A stretch of 64,000 bases of DNA. Source: Heterohyrax brucei (lineage: Eukaryota; Chordata; Mammalia; Hyracoidea; Procaviidae). Shown here in pieces: positions 11,111-24,185 of this stretch (its first letter is position 1; each line of letters starts with the position of its first letter). Location: contig CM053154.1 of the NCBI GenBank assembly GCA_028571685.1, forward strand, positions 10,882,001 through 10,946,000, in the 5' to 3' direction. Made by a program: the position numbers and the translations under genes. The notes beneath the pieces were generated by a model. It saw nothing but the letters and a program-made list of their open reading frames with translations, had not been told where the DNA came from and ran no database searches.

Positions 11111-12118
11111 CCATTTGCTCAGTGTGTCCTGTGTGCCCAGCCCTGCCGAAGATGTGGCCCTGCTCCCGGGGCCTCACTGTGTGTGCACCTCCTCCCACAC
11201 CTGACAGGGGGCTGTGTCTTTGGGTGCCAACGTCTCAGCCACCTTTGGTTTCTCTAAAATTTGGTGGCTTCCCTGATTTGGGTAAAGGAGAGGATTCTCA
11301 GTGAAAACAAGTTCCTTTAAAAAAGGAGACGTCCTAACTCAGCCTTTGCCAGGGGAGATTTTTCTGCATGGTGATTGCAAATACCGTGCTTCTCTTTTCG
11401 GTTTTTTTTGAACAATCTTAGAGCATTCCACTGTGTCCATTCAGTAGGGGCATGGCTTCTCCTCATCCGTGGGATGGTGACAGGCTGGTTGACTGGTGTG
11501 AGTCCCCGTCTCCTCTTTAAAAGACAGAAGATTGGCTCTGTTTGCCCCGCGGCTTCCTTTGGTGACCAGTGCTGGCTCGTAGGAAGGCAAATGCCATCTC
11601 ATTCTTGGTGACTTGCTGATACTGTGACAGGATCATAATAAATACTGATTATCTTATGACCAAGACTAATCCAATGTAAATTCATTCCCACCTTTTTGGG
11701 TGCTGTTTCAGTAATTAGTTTTTGGAGACGTGGGACCCGAGTGACCTCTGACCCTTGGTGTCTCCAGCTGTGAAAGGGATTATTGGATCAGGTGGCCTCT
11801 CGACTCTGTCAGTTTTGATGTTGCATGAGTCTGTGACTCGGAGACCCTGGAACTGAGAGATAATCAAAAATCTGGGGCCAACTGGACTTCTTTTTGCTCC
11901 TTGCTTTCTGTCCTGTGTTTCCCAAACTTCTTCTCCTCTTTCCTTCCTGCTGTGGCTCCAGAGTTGAATATAATTCAATCAGTAACTCCGTTCTGCTGCA
12001 TCGTGGCTTCGTGGGCTTCGGAGACCTGGCCTGAGAGCCTTTCAGCTTAGTGTTCCAACATCGGCTCAGCTCTTCATGTCTCTGCCCATCTGAGGCCTTC
12101 TCCGATCATCCTACACAT

Positions 12119-12332
12119 CCAGGGTGGCAAACTTTCTGTAAGGGACCCAGACGGTAAATATTTTGAGCTTTTAAGGCATGATTTAGGTCATACCATCTCT
12201 GTCACAACTGTGCAAAACCAGCCCTAGACCATAGGTCAGTGAAGGAGCCGTGGCTGTGTTCCAGTAAAACACTGTTGACAGAAACAGGCGGTGGCTGGAT
12301 TGGGCCCGTGGGCCATGGATTGCCACCTCCTG
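12119..12332. mobile_element. hAT-Charlie-type DNA transposon fossil (MER20-like)
   Basis: Begins cagggtggcaaactttctgt and ends ggattgccacctcctg, near-complementary termini. The body includes acggtaaatattttgagc and ggctgtgttccagtaaaac, wording typical of this short non-autonomous mammalian family. About 214 bp, close to the usual size. The family name is from memory. Confidence 0.7.
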
Positions 12333-13829
12333 CCCCACAAGAAGCAGTGGCCTGTAAACTGTCTCTGTGGGCCCTGCCCGCTTGCCACATTCTTCTTCCT
12401 GGCACTTAAGACACTTGATGTATCTTTTATTTTCTATAGATTTCTTTACTCTCTGTCACTCCGCTGTAATGGGGTTTTGTAAGTGCCACGCTCTGTCTTG
12501 TTTCCTGTTCACTTCCCAGTATCTAGAACAAAGTGTGGCCTAAAGTGAGTGTTCATTTAGTATGCAATTGTTGAATGAAGCAAATGACCCAGCCTGCTTG
12601 GGACCTTCTGCCCTTGGGTGGGTGGCCGTGACTCTCCGTGCTAAATTTGTTTGACGTCTGCTTTCTCCTTCTTGTGGCTGCCTTTTTGTGTCATGTCCTG
12701 AGTCCCTCAGCTCAGGGAAAGGTATTGGGAGGTCTGGAATTTCTTCGGCTTTGTGTGCTTTTGGGCGAGGGGTCTTCTCTGGGAAGCCTGGGCACACGGG
12801 TGCCCAGGCTTTCTGCGAAATTGGCTGTTGGTGGTGCTGTTGGGGGTTTGAGGAGAATTCTGACTCCGGATGCCTATGCCCTCCTTGTCCCTTCAACAAT
12901 GGGACTGCAGAAGGAAGAGACTTTATTCCAGTCTTCTGTGAGAGATTTGTTTATTTGAGTGTGGTCTGGAAAAAAACCGTTGCCTTGTGATGCTCCCCAG
13001 ATTTGGAGCTGAGCCAGAGATGAGAAGCTTTGTGTTTTAAGGGCCCGGGACTCTGGGTACCAGTCACGCTCTGACTGTGAGGGAAGAGAGATGAAAGCCT
13101 GTTTCATGAGCGCGTGTGGCCAGTGGCCCTCGCTCTTCTCTGGAAGGCGAGTGGTCCCTTCTTACCTGTGTTCAGAGAGGTCTCCGTGGGTTGGATCCTC
13201 TCAGGTCCCAGCATTCTCTGCAGATTTGGGGTTGAGGATCGTGTTTGACCTGGCCCTGATTGTGTTTGACCTGACCTTCCCTGTGTCAGCCACGTGGGAC
13301 CTGGGGGTGGGTCACAGAGAGCCACCAGATCCGAGCCTTCCCTCTAGGATGCTGATGTCTGAGACAGACAGGACAGGCTCATGAGGGGCTGGGGGTGGGT
13401 GGCAGAGTGCTGACCAAGGGAGGAGGAGAGAGGTTGATGGACGGAGGTCCCATCAGGTAGGTGCAGTTGGATTTGGGTCTCCAGGAATGGTTTGGACTTA
13501 CCTGGGAGAAAGGGAGGAAGGGGTATCCCCAAAGCAGACAGAGGCACAGGAGGTCTGAGAAGGCCGAGAGCTCTGACTTGCAGCTGTGGTGGGATCTGAC
13601 GGCAGTGGGAGGTGGGAGTCATGTGACGTGTTTGATGGCTCTCATTCAGACCTGCTTCAGCACAGCAGAGTTCTGTTTGTGTTTGGTATGAAGGCCTCCG
13701 GGCTTTTATCATCTTAAGAAAAACAGTGTGTCCCACCAGCTCACCTGACACAGAATTAACTCTCCAGACTAGCAAAACACAGACCTGAGCCCTGCTGTTC
13801 CTGAGAACTCAGATGGTGCACCGTGTATT

Positions 13830-13990
13830 AAACAAACCAAAACCCCAAACCACCGCTGTAGAGTCAATTCCAACTCATAGCGACCCTTTAGGACAGAGTC
13901 CTCTTGCCAAGGCTGTCTGTAGAGCAGCAGGCTGCCACATTTTTCTTCCGTCTGGGGATGAGCACTTCACTGTTGCGCCACTGTAGCTTC
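13830..13990 (-). mobile_element. AfroSINE, long subtype, antisense, 5' part eroded
   Basis: A-rich complement (caaaccaaaaccccaaacca), tail (gagtcaattccaactcatag), then an internal segment with gcaggctgccacatttttct; the head complement is degraded after about 13960. Confidence 0.8.
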
Positions 13991-14254
13991 TACACAGTAT
14001 GTGGGGATCTATTCATTTCCCTGGAGATCAAGACATATTCCAAGAAGCTTGGCTTTGTGACCGTAGCAAAGCCTGGCCCAGATAAACAGACCATTAAGTG
14101 TATGTGTGCACCTGTGTGCCTGTACAGACACGTGTACATGCTTGTACGTGTGTGCAAGAGACCAGTCATGTGGAATGGAAAAGCACTGTGAAGTGTGATG
14201 TTCTTGCAAATAGAAAGCCTGCAGTGATAAAATTTTGGGTGTGTTGGAGTGTGA

Positions 14255-15710
<1,456 letters not shown>

Positions 15711-15788
15711 ATGCAATCTCATCTGGAGATGATGAGGACGACACAGATGTCTCCGAGGACTTTGTCAGTGAGAACAATGACAACAAGA
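15711..15788 (+). CDS. FGFR2: FGFR2 exon 4: acid-box linker between D1 and D2
   Basis: 78 bp, phase 1 to 1, human codons 126-152, between CATACAG and GTAAGT. It encodes the acidic stretch GDDEDDTD (residues 131-138) followed by a serine/glutamate/asparagine-rich linker. In FGFRs the acid box competes with heparan sulphate for the basic surface of D2 and so holds the receptor inactive. Relative to human (from memory) the linker has G139V, A140S, S148N and N149D, leaving the acidic core unchanged. The length is a multiple of three and both borders have the same phase, so it can be skipped alone or with exon 3 without a frame shift. Confidence 0.97.
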
Positions 15789-16164
15789 GTAAGTAATGGC
15801 AGGACTCGGAAGGTCCCGAGAGGAGAGCCTGGTGGGAAGTGCCAACTCTGCCTGTCTTCTTGTGGACTCTCCAACTGCTGCGTGTCCTGCCCCCTCTCTT
15901 TTCCCCGCTGTGTCTCTGTCTTTCAAACCTGAGAATAAACCAGTGTTCCTGCATAGCCTTCTCTGTGTTTGTCTTTTCTTCTTGTGTCAGCAGCCACTCT
16001 CCCATCCGAGCAGTGACTGCCCTTCTTTCCTGGGTTTCCCTTTTTCCTTCTCCCTGTTATGAGACATAAAAGTCGTGGACCTGTAGAACACCTTGGTTTT
16101 CTTGATATCTGATGATTGTGCTTGGCTTAACTCAGCGGTTCTCAGTTGGGAGTACCTCCCCAGG

Positions 16165-16322
16165 CACTCCCTGGTGGCGCAGTGGTTAAGTGCTGTGTCT
16201 GCTAACCAGAAAGATGATGGTAGTTTGAATCTGCCAGGGGTGCCTGGGAAACTCTATGGAGCAGTTCTACTCTGTCCTGTAGGGTCTCTATGAGTTGAAT
16301 CGACTTGAGGGCACTGAGTTCC
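16165..16322 (+). mobile_element. AfroSINE, sense
   Basis: Well-preserved head (actccctggtggcgcagtgg), B-box-like tagtttgaatctgccagg, tail agggtctctatgagttgaat. Confidence 0.92.
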
Positions 16323-16654
16323 AGTTCCCTTCCCCCTGGTGCCCAGGGATATTTAGTGATGTTTGCTTGTTACAGTGGAGTGGGGGTGGTGGTGGGGTGG
16401 GGTGGCTGATGGCATTCCACAGTGTACGGGACAGTCCCTCCAACAGAGCATCATCTGGTCTAAAATGTCAGTCAGTACTTCCACTGTTATAAAACTGTGG
16501 CCTTCTAAAACACGCACCACGTGGTCAGTGGACAGAAGAGAAGATTGCGTTTCTTTGTGGCTGGCTGTGAACAGGGAGCCAGTGAGTGCTGTCTGCTAGC
16601 TTCAAGGCAGCTACCACTCAGCATGAAACACCTGAAAGGCTGTATACTTGGTGA

Positions 16655-16855
16655 GCAAATGGCTGACTTGGGTTCAGATCCTGGTCTACCACTTCTGAGC
16701 TGGATGACCTTGGACAAGTCATTGAACCTCTTTGCCTCAGTTTCTTCATCTGTAAAATGGGAATAATGATCTCTCATGGGTTGGTTATGAGGATCAGTGG
16801 AGCTAATATTTGTATAGTGCACCAAAGAACGAGTGCTTGTAAGTGTTCTTTCAGT
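16655..16855 (+). mobile_element. MIR, sense
   Basis: Clear MIR wording: cttgggttcagatcctggtc, then ctcagtttcttcatctgtaa and aatgggaataatgatctctc. Confidence 0.88.
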
Positions 16856-17036
16856 GAGAAAAGATACGCCAAGTTGTATTCTCCAGTGATACGAAGGGAA
16901 TGGTTGTAATGAGACTATACGTCGGTCACTGGGGTCTTGGTTGAGATGTAATATCCCACATTTTCTCAGAAGGATTGTTGTCCACTTAATAAATTTAAAC
17001 AAGGCCTAAAATAAGACAACTAGTTATTAAAATGAG

Positions 17037-17232
17037 CAAACCCAGGGCTGTCTAGTTGATTCTACTCATGGTGACCCTGTAGGACAGAGTAGAACTGCCT
17101 CACAGGGTTTTCAAGGGTGTAGGTCTTTACAGAAGTAGACTGCTATGTCTTTCTCCCTGAGAGCGGCCGCTGGGTTTGAACTGCCGCTCTTCCAGTTTGC
17201 TGCTGAGCCCTTTAACGACAGCTCCACCACCC
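17037..17232 (-). mobile_element. AfroSINE, long subtype, antisense
   Basis: Tail (gtctagttgattctactcat), internal gtgtaggtctttacagaagt, head-side complement. A gcggccgc motif lies at 17163-17170 inside it. Confidence 0.88.
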
Positions 17233-17238
17233 ATAGAA

Positions 17239-17396
17239 CAAAAACCCTTTGCCATCAAGTCAGTTCTGATCCCTAGCAACCCTATTGGACAAGGTAGAAC
17301 TGTCCTTTAGAGTTTCTGAGGAGTGCTTGGTGGATTTGAACTGCCGACCTTTTGCTTAGCAGACGTAGCACTTAACCAGTGCACCACCCCCGCTTC
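17239..17396 (-). mobile_element. AfroSINE, antisense, next to a second copy
   Basis: Tail gccatcaagtcagttctgat, middle ggagtgcttggtggatttga, head complement accagtgcaccacccccgct. Lies only a few bases from the copy at 17037-17232. Confidence 0.9.
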
Positions 17397-17641
17397 CCTG
17401 CTCCTCCAGGGCTCCTGAAATGGGCACAGAGCTTTTTAAAGAAAGAGAAAATAGCTACTGTTACAGCATCTGGGATAAATGTGTTAACTTGAGCGAGGAG
17501 TTGTGTTTGTCCCCAGGTTTCCTAACAGTTTGAGCAAAAAGGAGAATATTTTGGTTTATGGATTTTACTGTGCTAAACAACAGTAGCATCATCTGGAACC
17601 TTATTAATGAAAATTCTCAGACTCTCACCTAGCCCTAAGAA

Positions 17642-17804
17642 TACCCAAAGCAAACTCATGCCGTCAAGTCAATTCTGACTCATAGTGACCCTCTAGACAG
17701 AGTAGGACTGTCCCCGAGAGTTTCCATGGAGTGCCTGGTGTATTTGAACTGCCGATCTTCTGGTTAGCAGCTGCAGCACTTAACCACTTCGCCACCAGGG
17801 TTTG
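17642..17804 (-). mobile_element. AfroSINE, antisense, with target-site duplication
   Basis: Complete order tail-middle-head complement, ending ttcgccaccagggtttgc. Short flanks agccctaa and agccctac are a decayed direct repeat. Confidence 0.9.
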
Positions 17805-18117
17805 CATCCCAGCCCTACTGCGCCGTCGACTCTGGGGTGATTCTGATGTATGCTCAAGGTGAGAGCCACTAGCTTAGGGACAGACCTGCCGAGATCTGTC
17901 TCCAGCAGGAGTTCACCGTTTGAATCCTGCTCAGAGACTGAGGAGTGAGACAGTGCGTGGAGGCTTTTGCTGCCTTCTGTAGCTGCTCTCAGAGAGGCTG
18001 TTGTTATTATTGGATAAGAGTACAGTGATGCCTTGGAAGATGTGGTTTACTTTGGATTCGTTCTTTGTCTGTAGCTGGGGAGGGGACACCGATGAGGGTC
18101 CTCTCTGGACGAGGCTC

Positions 18118-18170
18118 TGGGCTGAGTGCTGGGTGCTGGTTGCTGGGTGCAGGGTGCAGGATGCTGGCTC
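18118..18170. repeat. short degenerate tandem of a GGGTGCTG-like unit
   Basis: Several imperfect copies of a 7-8-base unit (gctgggtgctggttgctggg, then tgcagggtgcaggatgctgg). Confidence 0.5.
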
Positions 18171-18524
18171 AGTCCATGCCTCTTAATGACCCCAGAAGGT
18201 GGGAGGGAGTGTTTCTGATTTACTGAAAGGAAAGTGGCGACTCGGAGCAAAAGCTGAGCTATGATTCAGTCTCAGGCCTGTCTTGGGGGGGTCACAGAGT
18301 CCCTCTGCCAGTTCCCAGGCCCACAGTGGGGATGGCATGAGAAGGCATGTTTGGTTTTCTGTGCTGAAGTGTTGATTTTTTCGCAGTGTTGTTGTTGAGA
18401 ATAGACACCGCCAGACATACACCAGGTCAGTCATTTCTGCATGTACTGTTCAGTGACATCGATTACAGCCTTTGAGTTGTGTCACTGTCATCACTCTCCT
18501 TTTCTGAGTTGTTTACCCCACCGC

Positions 18525-18575
18525 TAACATAATAGGGTCGCCATGAGTTGGATCCTACTCGACAGCACTTGGCCA
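18525..18575 (+). mobile_element. AfroSINE 3' tail fragment, sense
   Basis: Only the last third is seen (agggtcgccatgagttggat, then cctactcgacagcac); the head is absent. Confidence 0.75.
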
Positions 18576-20207
18576 ACATAAACTCACAGTCTCCCAAGAT
18601 TCCCATCTAATCTCTTGAGTTGCTGTTGTCCCTTTGAATGGGACATCAGGTTCCACCAGCTCAGTTTGGTTGGCATTCCTGGGAAGTGGATCATTCTAGT
18701 GATCAAATACCTTGCCCTGTTAGCAGGCTACCGTGGGTACACACGAAGTCATAAAAAATAAGAGCAAGGTGGAGCCTACTCAACACCTAGGCTGAGTGAA
18801 CAGGATCCTTCTCTGCTGATTCACAAGGATTTTCTGCCACAGACCTCTGGGGGATCTTGGAGAACACCAGCCCGGATCACCGGTACCTGTATAGGGCCAG
18901 GTGGCCGAGTGCTTCTTCTCAGTGCTTGCTTGGCCCGCGATGGGTTGCCAGGCCTTCACTGTACACACCAGGTTCTATGTCATTAGCTCTCGAATGACAC
19001 CCAGTCGCCCCTGCACTGGGTGCTGTGTGGTGCTTAAAGGCGGGTGTTAGCTGTACCAGGGAGATGCTGTCGGGAACGGTCTCTGTTTGGAGCCTGTGAA
19101 ACGTTAGATGCTATTTAAAGTGATAGCAGTTCTTAGCTGACTACTTGGCCTCTGCCATCTGTTTGTGTGATTAGGCCGGTCTGATTCACAGGTGCAGTCT
19201 GGGGCAGCTGAGATTAAGCAGCTGTGCCCTGCGTGGCCAGAGGAATGCCGTGGCCAGGGTAATTGGCAAGGCAGGAAAGGGGATGTTGCCATTAGAACAA
19301 TTTTTTGCCACCTCAAGTGTCAAATGCCTGACCCGATTAATAGGGAAAATTGCAGAAGCATTGAATTCTTTGCATTTTCAGCCACCTGGAAAACACTGCT
19401 GTGTCCAAATCGATTCCTTCAGTGCCTTCTGATTGTCTGGTGTTTGAGTGTTCCCCTTCAGCAGAGTTGACAGAGCGTACCCAGTGACCCTGTGCTGACA
19501 GTGACATGGTTGGTGGCTTTTTCTCTTTTGGGGTCAAGGCTTCACATATTCTACTTCTGTATCTCCTGGCTTGAAAAATAGACTGCGGGTCATTCCCTCC
19601 TGCTCGCACATGAGGTTATTGTTTATCTAATTGTGATGGCTTCAATGGAAGAAGGCCTCTCTTGCCTGGTAGGTTTCTACTTAGATTCTGTACAGAGTAA
19701 AACAAGCATGTTGGCCAAATACAATGACAAAAATAACAATTAAAAATTAGGACAGGATTGTTGAATTCTGGCCATGACACTGGTATCCCTTGGCCATGAA
19801 GCTGACATCAGGGTCTGCTTAGAACTGGTGGGAACGTTTTACAGTAGTGAGGTGGACCTCAGCTCTCACCTACTGTTCCAGACCCAGCTCAAGAGGGGGC
19901 TTCTCTCTAGAGGACCTCCTCGTTCCGCCAGCCACGGGGAGGGCTTTATTTTGGGGTGTTGATGACTTCTGTGTGCTCCCACAGCACGGAATAGGTCAGG
20001 CCTGCCTTGCTGAGCAGACCGTTGCCGTCTTGAGGGCCAGGATCAGCCTGGACGTTGGATGAGTACCCCGCTGAGTTACAGGCCACACGTATGCCTTCTA
20101 TGGAGCAGAATTAGTGTTTATGGAAGTCGTTACATGCTCAGCGTTGTTTAGATCTGGTCTGTACACCGGGATCACAGGCTGCTGTTTCCTGAAGCACATG
20201 CCTTGGA

Positions 20208-20402
20208 GTGTTGCTGTTGACACGGTTCCGATTCACAGCAGCCCTGTGGAACAGGGTGGAGCTGCCACGGAAGAGTTCCTAAAGCTGTTGTCTTTAGGAA
20301 GCAGACCGCTGTGTCCTCCTCCTGCCGAGTGGCTGGTGGGGTCGAACTGCTGACCTTTCTGTTCACCTCTGAGCCTTGAACCCCTGAGCCCTGGAGGCTC
20401 CT
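20208..20402 (-). mobile_element. AfroSINE, long subtype, antisense
   Basis: Tail (gttgacacggttccgattca), internal segment with ttgtctttaggaagcagacc, then gtggggtcgaactgctgacc. The head complement is diverged, ending gccctggaggctcc. Confidence 0.82.
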
Positions 20403-20580
20403 TAGACTGTAGTACCTTTCTGCCCGCAGTGACTTGTAGTTTGAAATATATTTGGGAAAATACTGCACAGTGGGACCCCTTGTTGCAAATATACCGTGTT
20501 CATCAGCACAATAAAGCTCTGAGAAGTTATGTAAGAAAACCTGTGTGTTTTGTCTTTACTCAGTTTTCTAGACTTTCCAA

Positions 20581-20774
20581 ACACAAAACAAACCAATTAT
20601 TGTGGAGTCAATTCTGACTCACAGTGACCCTATAGAAAAGAGAATTGCTTTCATAGTGTTTCCAAAGAGCCTAGTGAATTCAAGCGGTGACCCTTTTGGC
20701 TAGCAGTGGATTCGAACAGCTGCCCTTTTGGTTAGCAGCTGTAGCATTTTACCACTATGGCACCAGGGTTTCCT
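20581..20774 (-). mobile_element. AfroSINE, antisense, with internal 32-bp duplication
   Basis: Tail gtggagtcaattctgactca and head complement ending ggcaccagggtttcc. The box cccttttggctagcag at 20691 recurs as cccttttggttagcag at 20723, so a 32-bp piece of the B-box side is duplicated. Confidence 0.88.
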
Positions 20775-20796
20775 TATTGACTCTAAGACCCTTTCT

Positions 20797-21352
20797 TTTT
20801 TTTTTCCCCTCTTTTTTTTTTAAATCATGACTGAGTGAAAATGTACATTCCCGTATAAATTTGCATGCTCACCTATATACAGCTTTCATTGCTCTCCCTG
20901 CCTGGTGACGGCACACTATTCCTCTCTGCTCCATACATGTCTCATCCTCCCAACAGTCTCCTTTCCCCTCCTCTCCACCCACTCTCCTTCCTCCAGCCAG
21001 AGGTCAGCAGGATGATATCCTATAGATGCATAGAACCATAAAGTGCATCCAATATATGGTCACTCTGCATCACCAAGTCCTATCCATTCCTGTCTGAAGA
21101 GTGGACCTTCATTATGATTTATGGGCAAGGGCAGCATCAGGGCCAGGGGCCATGCTCCCAGGGGAACCCTGAAGCCGCTGGACCATCAGTTGCGGTCTTT
21201 CAGTGGAGATTGCAGGGTGCACCCCTTTTTATTCTTGTGTTGCCAGTGAGACTCAACTTTGTGAGCTCCATCTCAGCCATCATTGGTGGTGGCCAGGCAC
21301 CATCCAGTTCTCCAGGTCCCAAGTCGATGTAGGCACCCACTCATGTGGGTCT
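20797..21352 (-). mobile_element. Unassigned poly(A)-tailed retroposed element, copy 1 (longest)
   Basis: 556 bp bounded by a perfect 16-bp direct repeat ctctaagaccctttct at 20781-20796 and 21353-21368. The left end is T-rich on the + strand, so the element reads on the minus strand with an A-rich 3' end. This pattern is typical of target-primed reverse transcription. No intact reading frame or tRNA-like head was seen. Related copies are at 55229-55673 (minus) and 55797-55978 (plus). I do not recognise the family; it could be the 3' part of a LINE or a non-autonomous passenger. Confidence 0.88.
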
Positions 21353-21761
21353 CTCTAAGACCCTTTCTAAAACATAGCATGTCTTAACATTTTGTTACAC
21401 TTACATCTTAAAATTCTTCAACAGGCTATTGTTTTGGATTTTACTGTTTTGGGTCTTGCTTTTAAGTCTAGTTAGTTCCATTCCAGATGTGCAGGGCGTT
21501 TTCTGGTTGTATGTTAGCAGCTGTAGCAGATGACCTCACTCCCTACCAGCTTTGGCCTATTCTGAGGAATGCACCAGTCCTGTGATGTCGCTATAAGCTC
21601 AGCTGCCAGGAAGCGATACTGCTACCTATGCCTTTCAGTGAAACACGGTTCCGCTAACAGAAAGTCGCAATTTCCAATGCTTGTTTTTGAAATGCATCCA
21701 GGTTGAGGGCTTTGAGGGTGCAGAATTGACACTTTTGCGTAGGAAGGTGTCATTTAGACAG

Positions 21762-21917
21762 TGGTGTTAGGTACCCTTGAACTGATTCTAACTCAGCAAC
21801 CCTGTGTGATGGAGCAGAACTGCCTTGTAGATTTTTCTTGGCTATAAAGTCTACCAGGTTTTTCTCCCATCAAGCTTCTAGGTGAGTACTTAAACATTTG
21901 TGCCACCACGGCTGCTT
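21762..21917 (-). mobile_element. AfroSINE, antisense, diverged
   Basis: Tail gttaggtacccttgaactga, internal gctataaagtctaccagg, head complement taaacatttgtgccaccacg. Confidence 0.75.
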
Positions 21918-22502
21918 AGAACTCAGCTTGTCCTTGCCTTTCCTAGATACCCAGGGACCTGAATGTGTTACCTGGCAGCAGACAGGTAGCCGTTCCTAAC
22001 CACCTGATGGAGTCCGTCTTTAACACCTCCAGCGTAGGTTTCAGCGGTGGGTGTTTCCACAGAGAGACTTGGGTCTTGGGAAGCTCTTGCTTGACACAAA
22101 GTTGAGAGTCACTGCTTTATTGAGGGAACTGATAGCGAGGCAGCTGTGTCAAGACTGTCTTTCTTTGTATTGAGTGAGGAGAGAGACAAGGTGATATTCT
22201 GTTTGGGTTTCATTTCCATGGGGACTGCAAACGTCCTTACCATGTGTCTGGGAGAAAGGCTCTTGTTTTTGGAAGTAACCATGAAAACAAAGGCAGGCCG
22301 CCTGAGATTTGCAGCTGATCTTGTTGATGAACCTGCTGATAATAACATTCCTCATCACCTTTCCTCTAACTGGGAGTTTTACTTGGTAGAGATGGTATCT
22401 GAGTCTGTAGCTGTGGGTTTTTTAGCTGTGTTTAAGTTTCCAGGAATGGAAAACAGGAAAACATGCAGCCTCCCTAAATTTTTTGACATTTTTTTTAATG
22501 GA

Positions 22503-22660
22503 GGGAAACCCTGATAGCATAGTGGTTAAGAGCTACGGCTGCTAACCAAAAGGTTGGTAGCTGGAATCTACAAGGTGCTCCTTGGAAACCCTATGGAGCA
22601 GTTCTGCTGGGTCCTATAGGGTCGCTATGAGTCAAAATCAGCTCAGTAGCATTGGGTTTG
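22503..22660 (+). mobile_element. AfroSINE, sense
   Basis: Very well-preserved copy: ggaaaccctgatagcatagt, then gctgctaaccaaaaggttgg, then tagggtcgctatgagtcaaa. T-rich direct repeats ending in aatg flank it (ttttttaatg, tttttgtaatg). Confidence 0.93.
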
Positions 22661-23392
22661 TTTTTTATTTTTTGTAATGAAAACTTCATCATAGGTTGGC
22701 TTGGACCTTGTGTGGCCAAGGGCAACGATGATGCTCCACTGAGTAGCCTTGATTCAGTCTCTTTCTCTCTCATCTCACCTCCCCTCCGGTCAGATAGTAA
22801 AGTTGTCTGTCTGGATGGTTTCACTCTGAGGGTAGATGCTGAGAACGGACACAGGCAACTGGTCTACCAGTGGGGATACTTCAGGGCAACTGGGCACTTC
22901 CTTCAGGGGTGGGTACCTTGCTGGCTATGATGCCTTTCTGATGGAGTGTCTCAGTGGTTAGCAAGTTGTTTTGATGAGATTTCTCACAGAGAGCTACCCC
23001 TCCCTCCCCCTCAGCCTCTCATGCACACCCGGTTGCTTCTCCACATTTTGCTGGATTTGTTTTCTCTTTGAGTACCCGGAACCAAAACAGATGACCTGCT
23101 GTCAGTTGCAGGGGTGAGGGTCAGCTCCCACAGATTTTTTTTCTCCCCCAGCAGGGGTCAAGCATTCAAATGTCCTGATTAGTGATATTTTTAAAAGCCC
23201 TAATTATAGACTTAAGACAGAGGCCTTACCAGGGCTTTAGGGAGTTTGGGAGACTTAATCTAGGAGCTGAAACAGGCTGTGTGGTTTATTTTTTTTTATT
23301 TTTGCATCAATAAAAATACAGTTGGCAGTCATCAGCGTCTGTGGCTCACATAAATCTTGAACTTTTGACTTAATTACCATGGGAAAGTTCAA

Positions 23393-23560
23393 AGGGCAGA
23401 GTGGCGTGGTTGAAAGAACACTGCTTAGGGAGCTGGAGACTCTGTTCTAGCCCTGGCCTCGCCTTTGGCTGGGTGACCTTGAGCAAATCACTTAACCTTT
23501 CTGGATGACATTGATCACATCAGCCCAACATTGGACCAGATGGTCACCAAGGTCCCTTCT
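23393..23560 (+). mobile_element. MIR, sense
   Basis: Contains gcagagtggcgtggttgaaa, then the typical gggtgaccttgagcaaatca and cttaacctttctgg. Confidence 0.85.
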
Positions 23561-23749
23561 GGTGCTGAGGTGACGCGATTGCATGTTTTCCCTGTAAACC
23601 ACTGGGCTGTAGTCTCTCCTTTGGGTTCCAGAGAGAGAGGGAGGGAGTAATCCATAACTTGTGATGTCTGTATTGGGATGGGTAAGGGTTTCTGTGGGGG
23701 CACGTTCAGCAGCCTGTGGCTTGTCATTAAAAAGCTGAAGTTGCAGGGC

Positions 23750-24003
23750 TATAAGACAACTGTAATTGTGTCACTTGGATATGTTATCAAGAAGGACCAG
23801 TTCCTGGAGAAGGGCATCTTGCTAGGTGAATTAGGGTCAGTGAAGACGAGGGCGACCCTCAACAACGTGGACTGACCCAGAAGGCTGCAGCAGTGGTCTC
23901 AAACATGGTAACTGGGATGGTGAGGATGTTCAGACTGTGTTTTGTCCTGCTGTACATACACAGTTGTTGTGAGTTCGAGCTGACTCAGTGGCACCTAACC
24001 ACA
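23750..24003 (+). mobile_element. RTE-type LINE 3' end, sense
   Basis: Matches the C-terminal coding and tail wording seen also at 63166-63460: ggaccagttcctggagaagg, then gagggcgaccctcaacaacg, then a tail with gtgagttcgagctgactcag and gcacctaaccacaatg. On the + strand a decayed frame reads KKDQFLEKG (23790-23817). The tail equals the AfroSINE 3' end in wording. Confidence 0.8.
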
Positions 24004-24134
24004 ATGTAATCCTATCAAGTGGTGACAGAATAAAAACCTGTTTAATACACAGATGGCTGGAAAGAATGTTAGAGTTGAGTTGGGATCTTATAAAAAAAAT
24101 ACAGTTTAACTCCTTCATTTTATAGCTAAAGCAT

Positions 24135-24185
24135 TTAATGGTTATCCGTCCATCCATCTATCCGCCTGTCCGTCTGTCCAATAAA
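24135..24185. repeat. imperfect CCATC/CCGTC microsatellite
   Basis: Degenerate four-base units: gtccatccatctatccgcct followed by gtccgtctgtcc. Confidence 0.7.

Noticed and set aside
17163-17170. gcggccgc as a possible CpG-island landmark
   Set aside because: It lies in an isolated position inside an AfroSINE with no surrounding CpG enrichment.
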